Positions 1 through 7,441 of a DNA stretch of 17,597 nt are shown piece by piece. Positions within the stretch are counted from its first letter, which is position 1. Every line of letters begins with the position of its first letter. The notes beneath the pieces were generated by a model that was not told the origin of the DNA, made no database searches, and saw only the letters and a program-made list of their open reading frames with translations. Location of the stretch: positions 1 through 17,597 of the forward strand of contig JBJHAX010000044.1 in assembly GCA_050480705.1 (NCBI GenBank), in the 5' to 3' direction. The translations under genes were made by a program, and so were the position numbers. Origin of the DNA: JBJHAX01 sp050480705 (GTDB lineage: Bacteria; Actinomycetota; Nitriliruptoria; Nitriliruptorales; Nitriliruptoraceae).

Positions 1-2
1 CG

Positions 3-464
3 TCAAGCCTGCGAACCATCCTGGACCGACAGATACAGATCGACCGAGGTGTCCAGCAGGGGATCTACGCGTGCATCTTCGACCGCGCGTTCTCCTTCCG
101 TGACTCATGGGGGGCGCCACGCAGCGGCGGACGCCAGCACAAGGGCTCGGACGTCATGGCCCCGTACAACCAGCCCGTCTACGCGTTCACGTCAGGCGTC
201 ATCAGCCGCAACTCGTCCGGCGGGCTTGGTGGCATCGCCATCTATCTCCGGGGCGACGACGGCAACGTCTACTACTACGCGCACCTGGCAAGCATCGAAC
301 CCGACGGTCGTGCCGGACAGCGCGTGACCGCCGGGCAGCTGATCGGCCGCAACGGCGCCACCGGAAACGCCGCAGGGGGCTCCCCGCACGTGCACTTCCA
401 GGTCGCACCCGGCGGGGGCGCCGCGATCAACCCCTACCCGTGGCTGGCTGCAGCCTGCTACTGA
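3..464 (+). CDS. M23 family metallopeptidase (LysM/lysostaphin-type endopeptidase), 5' truncated by window edge
   Basis: The frame is open from base 3 to the TGA at 462-464, so the N-terminus lies outside the window. The visible 153 residues hold the M23 zinc signature. The first metal ligands sit in the HKGSDV segment (codons for H and D near bases 138-152), and the HxH motif is in SPHVHF near base 390. Between them is the glycine-rich beta core typical of the family, including the segment YYYAHL. M23 enzymes cut peptide cross-bridges in peptidoglycan outside the membrane; some homologues are inactive scaffolds, but here the ligands are kept. The upstream visible part (about 35 residues) looks like a linker after a helical region. 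The internal ATG at 156 would start after the first zinc ligands and cannot be the true start. It converges with the copper operon that ends at 488, and no clear terminator hairpin is seen in the 23-base gap. Confidence 0.88.
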   Translation, partial: SSLRTILDRQIQIDRGVQQGIYACIFDRAFSFRDSWGAPRSGGRQHKGSDVMAPYNQPVYAFTSGVISRNSSGGLGGIAIYLRGDDGNVYYYAHLASIEPDGRAGQRVTAGQLIGRNGATGNAAGGSPHVHFQVAPGGGAAINPYPWLAAACY

Positions 465-487
465 CGCGGGCGTTCGCTGCGGCGCGC

Positions 488-2329
488 TCAGTCGATGTCG
501 AACACGGCTCGGTCGTAGATCGCCGGCGCGAACGGCATGCCGTCACCGCGGACAAGCTCTGCCCACAGGCTGTGCTGTCCCGGAGCAACGTCGAGGTGGA
601 AGGTGACCTCGGTGCAGGGCGCGTCGATGGTGCAGGTCTCCAGGAAGTCGACCTCGACCGTCGCTTCGTTGACCCGCACATTGAGGATGCCAGCCTCCTC
701 CGGGTCGTCGGTGACGCGATCAGGTGAAGGTTCCTGCCCGCCGAACGATCCTCCCTCGACGCTGACGGCGACGAGCAGCCTGCCGTCAACCGCCTGCGTG
801 CCGTCCGGCAGCTCGACGCTGACGATCGCGTCATCGGCGAGTGGCAAGAACTCCACCGGATGCCAGGCGCGGGTGATCGGCAGATACAACGTGATCGCAC
901 CGAAGATCGCCAGCGCGATCGCGCCGTACGCAGGTGGCTCTCTGAAGCTGATGCGAACCGGTGTGAACGCGGCGAGCAGCAGCGTCACGAGCGTGACGAC
1001 GCCGAGCGGGAAAGCCCATCCGACCCAGTCAGAGAGGATGTAGGAACCGAGGGGCGCGGCGCTGGACACGATGACGACCGCGGCGAGCGGCATGACGAGA
1101 TCGTCAGCACCATCAAGCGTGATCTTGCCGATCAGGACCAGAACGAAGACGACCACCAGGGCCAGCGAGGCGACGGTCAGCATGGCCTGCCAGGTCGCGC
1201 CCGCACCAGCATGGGCGAGGATGAACGGCTGCGCGATCGCGAGCGTGAGGACGGGCAAGGTCGTCGCACGCAGGCCGTGGCCAGGTCGTGGACGCCGGTC
1301 CGTTCGCGATGGGACATCCGCGTCGCCGTCGGTGTCGTCGCGTCTGATGATCAGAAGACGGGCGGCACCGACCAAGGCGACCACACTGGTTGCCAGCGCG
1401 ACCGCCACCAGGATGCGAGCGGCGCTGGTGGGCATGGTCGTAGGCACGATCGGCGCGGTGAGCGCGCCGACTTGCAGCACCGCCCAGACGAGGATGGGCA
1501 CGCCGGACAGCGCGGCGACGAGCTCGGCGGTGGAGCGTCGTCGGCGCCGGATACCGGTGGCAAGCCCGACCAGGGCCAGCGCGATCCCCGGGAGCACGAG
1601 CACGAACGGATCGGCCTGCGCGCCGGCAGGCAGACCAAACGTCATCGCGGCACCGACCGCACCCGCCGCCACCGCCCCGACGGTCACGGCGAGAGGCACC
1701 GTTGTGGGCCGACGCAGCAGCAGGAGGCCAGCTGCGAGGATCAGCAGCCCAGCCGCCGCAGGCATGATCGGCGAGGTGGATGGCAGCCAGGTCAGCCGGC
1801 CGGCAACGCGGATCGGCTCGTCGTCGACCGTCAGGTCGACGGTCCACTCCTGCACCAGCTGCTCGCGCTGCGCGGTCACGTCGATGCGCCCGGAGGGGCG
1901 GGGCGACATCCAGTGCACGCGATGGTCATGCCAGGCGTAGGTGCCGCCGGTTGCCACCACCTCCCAACGGGGTGGGGCGTTGGCGCTCGCATCAGGCGGC
2001 GGGGTGACGTCAGCGGCGCCGTACCTGGCGTCGTTGAGCCACCGTGCCGGAGAGCGGACGTTGCGTTCGACGATCCCGTCGGCGTGGTAGCGCACGTACG
2101 GCTCACCCTCATAGCCGTAGACCATGGCCGAGGATCCCGGCGCGACCGTCAGCACGAAGAACGCGTCGCCGCCGAAGATCTCGGTGCGGATGGTCGTCGT
2201 GGCGGGCGTGACCGTCTCGATGTCCGACCGGTAGTTCGTCGGCCGCGCCGGGTCGGCCGCCGCCGGCACAGCGGTGAGCAGCAACGCCAGCAGCGCCCCC
2301 GTCACAACGGTCGCCGTTCGCCGGTGCAT
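488..2329 (-). CDS. Polytopic membrane protein of a copper operon, function unknown
   Basis: A 613-aa protein with a signal peptide (cut near Ala25), an extracytoplasmic domain of about 170 residues, roughly ten hydrophobic helices (about residues 170-500) and a C-terminal extracytoplasmic domain with two cysteines (C566, C572). The first soluble domain carries a striking HDHRVHWM motif (H134, H136, H139, M141), a plausible copper or heme ligand set. I recognise no named family. The start is the ATG at 2329, whose first base is shared with the last base of the ycnI stop (TGATG), preceded by GAGG at a spacing of 6. An in-frame ATG at 2440 would lie deep inside ycnI. As the third gene after copCD and ycnI, with translational coupling, it most likely works in copper uptake or delivery. 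That role is inferred from context only. Confidence 0.8.
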   Translation of the reverse strand: MHRRTATVVTGALLALLLTAVPAAADPARPTNYRSDIETVTPATTTIRTEIFGGDAFFVLTVAPGSSAMVYGYEGEPYVRYHADGIVERNVRSPARWLNDARYGAADVTPPPDASANAPPRWEVVATGGTYAWHDHRVHWMSPRPSGRIDVTAQREQLVQEWTVDLTVDDEPIRVAGRLTWLPSTSPIMPAAAGLLILAAGLLLLRRPTTVPLAVTVGAVAAGAVGAAMTFGLPAGAQADPFVLVLPGIALALVGLATGIRRRRRSTAELVAALSGVPILVWAVLQVGALTAPIVPTTMPTSAARILVAVALATSVVALVGAARLLIIRRDDTDGDADVPSRTDRRPRPGHGLRATTLPVLTLAIAQPFILAHAGAGATWQAMLTVASLALVVVFVLVLIGKITLDGADDLVMPLAAVVIVSSAAPLGSYILSDWVGWAFPLGVVTLVTLLLAAFTPVRISFREPPAYGAIALAIFGAITLYLPITRAWHPVEFLPLADDAIVSVELPDGTQAVDGRLLVAVSVEGGSFGGQEPSPDRVTDDPEEAGILNVRVNEATVEVDFLETCTIDAPCTEVTFHLDVAPGQHSLWAELVRGDGMPFAPAIYDRAVFDID

Positions 2330-3099
2330 CAGTCGCCTCGCCCATCGGGTGTCGACGTGCGGCGTCGGCGCCGGAAAGTGACGATCGCGGCTACGGCAAG
2401 AGCCCCCGCCCCCAGCCCGGCTGCGCCCCAGGGACGCCACCCACCTCCGTCGGCTGCGGGTGGCGTCACGTCGGCTGGCGGGGGAGGACTCGCCGTGTCC
2501 GGTTCGTGCTCGTCGGGGTCAGGCTCGGTCGGCTGCGACGGCGGGGTCTGCGGGTCTTCCGTGCCGGGTGTGTCAGGCTCGGCCGGTGGTGGCGGCGGAG
2601 CGTCGGGGTCGGGGGCAGTCAGCGTGACGCGGACCGCCGGGTCGGTCGCGGGCTCGTCGGGCGTGCCGATCCACCGGTACTCGAACCCGTCGCAGCCCTG
2701 GAAGACCTTGAGCCACAGCTCGTCGCCCTCGTCGCCGTCCATCACGACGTCCATCGTCACGCTGGGGGCTGCCACACCATCACCCGTGGCGGTCCACACG
2801 ACGGTCTCGACGCGTCCGTCCGAGCCGGTCTCGACGGCTGCGGTGTAGAGATCGGTGTCGTGCGGTTCGATGAGCCCGATCTCGGCCGGGACCTGCAGCG
2901 CGATCTCGCGTGTCGGGTCGCCACCTCCGCTGGTCTCGTCTCCGCACCCATGTCCCATGGCCAGGGTCATCGTGGCCAGCGATCGGGCGGGGACGGTGGC
3001 GCCGTCGGTGACGTACGGGTGCGCGAGGGCGGCACTGGCGGTCAGCACGACGATCGCTGCCGCCAAGCTGCCGGTGGCGAGCACGCGAGCGAGACGCAT
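2329..3099 (-). CDS. YcnI-like (DUF1775) copper-binding membrane-anchored protein
   Basis: A 256-aa protein with a signal peptide ending ALA|H27, so the mature chain would begin with histidine. That N-terminal His is the core copper ligand of YcnI-type mono-histidine brace proteins. The next 150 residues fit the DUF1775 pattern, including GHGCGDETS and a late W/E-rich segment (GDEGDELWLKVFQGC). A Pro/Glu/Asp-rich spacer (about 165-225) follows, then a C-terminal transmembrane helix and an Arg cluster, as in YcnI. Of two adjacent ATGs (3102, 3099) the second has the better distance (5 bases) from a GGAGG box. It lies 25 bp after the copCD stop and overlaps the next gene by one base, so these three form an operon. 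The CopC-CopD-YcnI set is a known copper acquisition cluster in Gram-positive bacteria. The exact direction of copper flow here is not shown by sequence. Confidence 0.85.
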   Translation of the reverse strand: MRLARVLATGSLAAAIVVLTASAALAHPYVTDGATVPARSLATMTLAMGHGCGDETSGGGDPTREIALQVPAEIGLIEPHDTDLYTAAVETGSDGRVETVVWTATGDGVAAPSVTMDVVMDGDEGDELWLKVFQGCDGFEYRWIGTPDEPATDPAVRVTLTAPDPDAPPPPPAEPDTPGTEDPQTPPSQPTEPDPDEHEPDTASPPPPADVTPPAADGGGWRPWGAAGLGAGALAVAAIVTFRRRRRTSTPDGRGD

Positions 3100-3124
3100 C
3101 ATGGCCTCCGTTCGGCCGGTGGAG

Positions 3125-4840
3125 TCATGGGTTGATCGAGAAGGCGATCGTGGCGGAGGCCTCGTCGAAGCGGCCCACACCGCCGATGACGCGCATCTCC
3201 CACGGCCCTTCGAACCGCAGGTCGTCGATGACGGCGGTCCAGTGGCCCGGCCCGGCGACGAACGGCTCGACGACGATCGGTCCGATCTGTTCGGGCAGGT
3301 AGGTGAACTCCCACCGGACTCTCTCCACCTGGTCCGAGGGTTGTCCGGAAGGCTCGAGGACGTAGACATGCAGGGTGTTGGTGCCGGGCGCGGAGGGGTC
3401 GATCGTCACGTCGAGCGTGAGCTCGTCGCCGAACGGGACGGACGCGAAGGTCGGTCCCGAGAGTCCTGCGGCGACGGCGGCGGGTTGGGTGGTCACGAGG
3501 AAACCGGTGATGGCGGCGATGACCGCAAGCAAAGCCAGCTCGACACGGACCGTCCGGTGCAGGGTGCGCCACGCGTCGGCAGGGCCGCGTGACGGCCCGA
3601 CCGGCGTGTCGACAGCAGCGTCGGGAGCTGCGTCGGCGTGAACCGGCGGTGCGGCGAGTGCGGGGACGAGTCGCCGCCGGTTGTAGGCGGCCACCCCGAA
3701 GACGACGGCCACGACCGCAAGCTTGGCGACGAGCATCCAGCCGTAGCGTGTCGAGGTGAGCGCGTCGAAGCTGCGTACCAGCGGCAGCGACATGGCGGTG
3801 CCAGCGATGGTCAGGATGACGACCGACCACAGCGCGAAGCGGCTGAAGCGTGCGACGAGCGCAGCCGCCGCCTCGTGGTCGTCGGCCTGGCGCAGGTCGC
3901 GGAACACGAGGTAGGAGAGCACCAGGCCGGCGGTCCACGCCGCCACGGCAGCGACGTGGATCGCGTCGCCGGTGACCAGCAGCCACGTGGGATCGATGCT
4001 GCGCGGGTGACCGTCGAGCGGGTACGACCCGATGATCACCAGGCTCGCCGCCAGCACGACCCAGCGACGCCGGTCAAGTCGCCAAGCGAAGGCCAGCACC
4101 ACCAAACCGGCGGAGCGCACGAGCGCGCCTTGCCCGAAGCTCGACGTCAACGTCGCCTCAAGCGTCGGTCCGTCGGTGAGGGCTTCCAGAAGCCCGTAGC
4201 CGGAGATGGCCGAGGCCTGCACCGGGATGTGCGCCAAGGTCGCGCCAAGACCGACTAGCGCCGCCCGCATGCCCAACGGCGCTGCACGACGGTCCGTCAC
4301 GGGCGACACGACACGCACGAACACGATCGCGCCGGCGGCCAGCAGCGAACCGACATACCCGACACCGCGAAGCAGAGAGCCGAGCACGCCGATCCAACCC
4401 GCGCTGACCCCCGCGATGCTCTCGATCGTCGCCCGATCCAACGCCGGCGCGTCCCCGACGGTGAACGTGGTCGTGCCTGCGATCGGATGCGCGTCGGCGG
4501 AGGTGACCCGATAGGCGACGACGTAGGCGGACTCGGCCAGATCCGCAGGCAGCCTGACCGCGATCTGGTTGCGCTCCCCGGTGTCGATCGCGCCCGCGTC
4601 CACACGGGCCCCGCCGGCATCGAAGACACGGAGCGCGTTGGGACCGGCCTCGATCGTCTCGTTGAACTCCAGCCGCACCTCCGACGGAGCCACCTCGAGC
4701 TGCTCACCTGCTGCCGGTGACGCGCTGACCAACGCGGCGTGCGCCGCCGCTGGCGCAACCATCACCAGCAACGCCCCCGCCGAGACGGCCAGGGCGAGCA
4801 CCACCCGCCACAGCAGCGCGAACCTGCCGGATGCGAGCAC
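3125..4840 (-). CDS. CopC-CopD fusion protein with extra C-terminal extracytoplasmic domain
   Basis: A 571-aa protein. The signal peptide ends AAA|H34, giving the N-terminal His of a CopC copper site. The CopC beta barrel runs to about residue 130 and includes the second conserved site, SADAHP (H118). Residues about 145-400 form the CopD membrane domain, with helices and conserved segments around DGHPRSIDP and GDAIHVAAVAAWTAGL whose histidines suit copper passage. After one more helix (about 425-445) comes a soluble beta domain of about 120 residues resembling the YtkA/FixH-like tails seen in actinobacterial CopCD proteins. The start is GTG 4840, set by AGGAGG five bases upstream; the longer open frame to 4981 would run through the operator. 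It is the first gene of a minus-strand operon (copCD > ycnI > 613-aa protein) and is divergent from sco1, with palindrome 4941-4956 between them. Role: copper binding outside and transfer across the membrane. Confidence 0.92.
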   Translation of the reverse strand: MLASGRFALLWRVVLALAVSAGALLVMVAPAAAHAALVSASPAAGEQLEVAPSEVRLEFNETIEAGPNALRVFDAGGARVDAGAIDTGERNQIAVRLPADLAESAYVVAYRVTSADAHPIAGTTTFTVGDAPALDRATIESIAGVSAGWIGVLGSLLRGVGYVGSLLAAGAIVFVRVVSPVTDRRAAPLGMRAALVGLGATLAHIPVQASAISGYGLLEALTDGPTLEATLTSSFGQGALVRSAGLVVLAFAWRLDRRRWVVLAASLVIIGSYPLDGHPRSIDPTWLLVTGDAIHVAAVAAWTAGLVLSYLVFRDLRQADDHEAAAALVARFSRFALWSVVILTIAGTAMSLPLVRSFDALTSTRYGWMLVAKLAVVAVVFGVAAYNRRRLVPALAAPPVHADAAPDAAVDTPVGPSRGPADAWRTLHRTVRVELALLAVIAAITGFLVTTQPAAVAAGLSGPTFASVPFGDELTLDVTIDPSAPGTNTLHVYVLEPSGQPSDQVERVRWEFTYLPEQIGPIVVEPFVAGPGHWTAVIDDLRFEGPWEMRVIGGVGRFDEASATIAFSINP

Positions 4841-4940
4841 GCGGACCTCCTCGACGCCCGGCAGGCACAAACACCGCCAGTCCGCCCACAGGTGTCGGGC
4901 CAGGACAAGTGCGGGGTCGCAGAACCTCCACGACCGAACT

Positions 4941-4956
4941 ACTACGATACTGTAGT
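4941..4956. promoter_or_regulatory. Operator-like palindrome, site 1 (ACTACGATACTGTAGT)
   Basis: This is a perfect 5-6-5 inverted repeat, ACTAC-N6-GTAGT, in the divergent copCD/sco1 intergenic region. It ends 35 bp before the sco1 GTG and 100 bp upstream of the copCD GTG. TAnnnT hexamers on both strands overlap it, so a bound repressor could block both promoters. The same motif recurs at 9837, 12675 and 15836. It resembles BlaI/CopY operators in its TAC...GTA core but has a 6-base rather than 4-base centre. The downstream flank AGTGACTAGGT is nearly repeated after site 2. Confidence 0.75.
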
Positions 4957-4991
4957 GACTAGGTTTGTGCTGCCCGACCAAGGTTGCTCAC

Positions 4992-5669
4992 GTGTCCAGC
5001 CTCGTCGCCGTTCTTGCCGGCGTCGTGCTCTTGGCCGCAGGGTGTGGCTCGGTCAGTGCGACAGCGCAGACCGAGCCGCGGACAGCGGTGGGCTCCGACG
5101 GCTGGTGGGGCATCCCGCTGGAGGTCGAACGGCGGCGCGTCCTGCCCGAGGTGACATTCGAGGACACGTCCGGGCAGCCGGTGTCGCTGCGTTCGTCGTT
5201 CGCGGGCAAGCCGGTGCTGGTGTTCTTCGGCTACACGTCCTGCCCGGACATCTGCCCGATCCATTTCGCGTCGATCGCCTCGGCGATGGATCTCGCGGGC
5301 ATCTCCACCCGGCAGGTCGAGGTGGTGTTCGTCTCGGTCGATCCCGAGCGTGACTCACGGCAACGCATCACCGAGTTCTTGGCGGCGTTCGACCGCGGGT
5401 TCGTCGGGCTTCGTGGCGATCTGGGAACCGTGCAACGCGCGCTGGACGAGCTGGATCTGCCCGGCCCGATCGTCGAAGCGCCCGACCCGCGCGGCGACGG
5501 CACGTTGATCGGCCACCCCGCGCAAGTCATCGGGTTCGACGCGGACGGGATCGCACGCCGCGTCTGGCCGTTCGGGACCAGGCGATCGCACTGGGTCGAT
5601 GACCTGCCACGGATCGTCGAGCAGTGGACAGCACGCCGCGAGGCAGAGCCTGAGGAGGCAAACGCATGA
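4992..5669 (+). CDS. SCO1/SenC/PrrC-family copper chaperone lipoprotein
   Basis: A 225-aa lipoprotein with a lipobox (LAAGC, Cys18) and a thioredoxin-fold Sco domain. It has the CPDIC copper motif (C84, C88) after a typical FGYTSC lead and the distal copper-ligand histidine in LIGHPA (H175). Sco proteins deliver copper to the CuA site of cytochrome c oxidase, or act as thiol reductants for it, on the outer face of the membrane. The start chosen is GTG 4992, eight bases after AAGG; a TTG at 4965 is possible but has a poorer context and would place two cysteines ahead of the signal peptide. It is the first gene of sco1 > dsbA-like > vkor, overlapping the next gene by ATGA. It is divergent from copCD across operator site 1, so the copper importer and the chaperone could be switched together. 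Confidence 0.93.
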   Translation: MSSLVAVLAGVVLLAAGCGSVSATAQTEPRTAVGSDGWWGIPLEVERRRVLPEVTFEDTSGQPVSLRSSFAGKPVLVFFGYTSCPDICPIHFASIASAMDLAGISTRQVEVVFVSVDPERDSRQRITEFLAAFDRGFVGLRGDLGTVQRALDELDLPGPIVEAPDPRGDGTLIGHPAQVIGFDADGIARRVWPFGTRRSHWVDDLPRIVEQWTARREAEPEEANA

Positions 5670-6304
5670 GCACGAGTCTGAAACTGTCCCTGGCGCTGAT
5701 CGCGGTCGTCTTGGGGGGTCTGGCCCTGGCGAACCTGCGCTCGGCACCCGAGGAGCCGCCCAGCGGGGACGGGGCGGTGCCGGTGGTGCGTGAGGACAGC
5801 CGCCGGCTGTCGTCGGCCCCGGGCGATGTCGTGCTGGTCGAGTTCCTCGACTTCGAATGCGAGGCGTGCCGGGCGGCGTATCCGCTGGTCGAGCAGCTGC
5901 GGGACGAGTACGGCGATCGGGTCAGCTTCGTCGCCCGCTACTTCCCCCTGCCCGGGCACGCCAACTCGATGAACGCGGCGATCGCGGTGGAAGCAGCGGC
6001 CCAACAGGACGCTTTCGAGGACATGTATCACCTGATGTTCGTGACCCAGCCCGAGTGGGGCGAACGGCAGGACTCCCAGGCACACGTCTTCCGCATGTTC
6101 GCGCAGGAGCTGGATCTCGACCTCGACGCCTACGACCAGGCAGTCGCCGATCCGGCCACGCGTGAGCGGGTCGAGATCGACCTCAATGACGGCCGGGCAC
6201 TGGGCGTGACCGGCACCCCGACGTTCTTCCTCAACGACGAACGGCTGCAACCTCGCGATGCGAACGAGTTCCGTGCAGCGATCGAGGCCGCGATCGATGA
6301 CTGA
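5666..6304 (+). CDS. DsbA-like thioredoxin-fold oxidoreductase (Thioredoxin_4 family)
   Basis: A 212-aa protein with an N-terminal signal anchor (residues 5-24), a DsbA-type thioredoxin fold, the redox motif CEAC (C65, C68) after FLDFE, a helical insert (about 95-170) and the cis-proline loop GVTGTPTFF. Proteins of this group form disulfides in exported proteins and are often paired with VKOR in actinobacteria. The ATG overlaps the sco1 stop (ATGA), and an AGGAGG box lies upstream inside sco1. The gene overlaps the following vkor by 8 bases, so the three genes should be co-translated. A role in holding copper-site cysteines of the oxidase or Sco in the right redox state is possible but inferred. 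Confidence 0.92.
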   Translation: MSTSLKLSLALIAVVLGGLALANLRSAPEEPPSGDGAVPVVREDSRRLSSAPGDVVLVEFLDFECEACRAAYPLVEQLRDEYGDRVSFVARYFPLPGHANSMNAAIAVEAAAQQDAFEDMYHLMFVTQPEWGERQDSQAHVFRMFAQELDLDLDAYDQAVADPATRERVEIDLNDGRALGVTGTPTFFLNDERLQPRDANEFRAAIEAAIDD

Positions 6305-6941
6305 CACGGTGCCGCCCAGTACGCCGCCCCCGCTCACGGGCGAGACCAGCGAGGCTCCCGATCCCATCCCTGACACGGGCGGGCGACCGTTGGCCTGGGT
6401 GCTGCTGGTCGGCGGTGTGGTCGGGCTCGCCGCGTCCTTCGCATTGACGGTCGAACGGTTCGCGCTGGCCGCCGACCCGGACTACCTGCCGAGCTGTGAC
6501 ATCAACCCGCTGCTCAGCTGCGGCTCGGTGATGAGCACCCCCCAGGCGGCGGTGTTCGGCTTTCCCAACCCGCTGCTCGGCCTGGTCGGGTTCACCGTGG
6601 TGGTCGTCACCGGCGTCGCGCTGACCGGCCGCGTCCGTCTGCCCGGCTGGTACTGGGCGGGCCTGCAGGCAGGGACGACGTTCGGCATCGTCTTCGTGCA
6701 CTGGCTGGCGTTCCAGAGCATCTACCGCATCGGCGCACTGTGCCCCTACTGCATGGTCGTGTGGGTGGTGATGATCCCCATCTTCTGGAGCACCGCGATC
6801 CGCAACCTCGAGGCGACCGGACGTGCCGGCACGATGGTTGCTCGCGTGCGCGCGTGGCAGTCCCTCGCGCTCACTGCCTGGTACCTGACCTTCATCGTGG
6901 CGATCGCCGTGCGCTTCCGCTCATCGTGGTCACTGCTGTGA
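6297..6941 (+). CDS. Vitamin K epoxide reductase (VKOR) family membrane oxidoreductase
   Basis: A 214-aa membrane protein with about five hydrophobic helices. All four VKOR cysteines are present: the loop pair C67 and C75 (PSCDINPLLSCGSVM) and the active-site CPYC (C149, C152) at the start of a helix. Bacterial VKOR re-oxidises DsbA-type proteins and passes electrons to quinone, replacing DsbB. The ATG at 6297 lies 8 bases inside the dsbA-like gene, so partner oxidase and oxidoreductase are made together. A Pro-rich cytoplasmic tail of about 30 residues precedes the first helix. An upstream in-frame ATG (6258) would add unlikely Arg/Ser-rich sequence read from the dsbA frame. The gene ends 86 bp before blaI. 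Confidence 0.93.
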   Translation: MTDTVPPSTPPPLTGETSEAPDPIPDTGGRPLAWVLLVGGVVGLAASFALTVERFALAADPDYLPSCDINPLLSCGSVMSTPQAAVFGFPNPLLGLVGFTVVVVTGVALTGRVRLPGWYWAGLQAGTTFGIVFVHWLAFQSIYRIGALCPYCMVVWVVMIPIFWSTAIRNLEATGRAGTMVARVRAWQSLALTAWYLTFIVAIAVRFRSSWSLL

Positions 6942-7027
6942 CCACCAGACACGATCCACGCGTGCTCGCCACCCCGGAAACGGCGTCACGACCCCGATAG
7001 TCTCTAGAACCTGTGGTGGAGGAACCG

Positions 7028-7441
7028 ATGGCCGAGCGAGGAAGCGGAGCGAGCGCCGAAGGGCTGCTCGGGAGCCTCGAGTACGAGGTGATGGCGAGTC
7101 TCTGGCAGGAGGCGCCTGCCAACGTGCCAACGGTGCTCGAACGGCTCAACGGCGTGCGCGGCAAGCGTGAGCAGCTCGCCTACACCACCATCATGACGAT
7201 CTTGGTTCGGCTTCACGAGAAGGGCTTCCTCGACCGGGTACGTCGGGGACGAAGCTACGACTACTGGCCCCTGTTCGACGAGGCCAGCCTCATCGAGCAC
7301 TTCAGCAAGCGCGACGTCGACGAGCTCATCGCGCGCTATGGCCCCGTCGCGCTGGCCCATTTCGCCGCGGCGGTCCAACAGGCCGACCCCGAGGTCGTCA
7401 AGAAGCTGCGGCAAGCCACCCGGCGGTCGAAGGATGCCTGA
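7028..7441 (+). CDS. BlaI/MecI/CopY family transcriptional repressor
   Basis: A 137-aa protein with the winged-helix domain of the BlaI/CopY group: LEYEVMASLW near the N-terminus, the recognition region LAYTTIMTILVRLHEKGFL (about residues 50-70), then the wing GRSYDYWP. The C-terminal helix (about 85-130) is the usual dimerisation part. It lacks the Cys-rich tail of enterococcal CopY, so direct copper sensing by that route is unlikely. ATG 7028 follows GGAGGA; GTG 7013 is an alternative. It overlaps the M56 peptidase gene by 8 bases (ATGCCTGA), the classic repressor/protease pair in which the protease inactivates the repressor on a signal. It is the only DNA-binding regulator visible in this window and the best candidate to bind the repeated ACTAC-N6-GTAGT palindromes. 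Confidence 0.93.
   Translation: MAERGSGASAEGLLGSLEYEVMASLWQEAPANVPTVLERLNGVRGKREQLAYTTIMTILVRLHEKGFLDRVRRGRSYDYWPLFDEASLIEHFSKRDVDELIARYGPVALAHFAAAVQQADPEVVKKLRQATRRSKDA

Noticed and set aside
860..2848. 662-aa plus-strand open frame over the copper operon
   Set aside because: Its protein is Arg/Gly/Asp-rich with no domains; it is the reverse-strand shadow of the 613-aa membrane protein and ycnI, which have signal peptides, helices and ribosome sites.
4965..4992. TTG at 4965 as the sco1 start
   Set aside because: GTG 4992 has an AAGG box and leaves a normal lipoprotein signal; the TTG start would add two cysteines and has no ribosome site.
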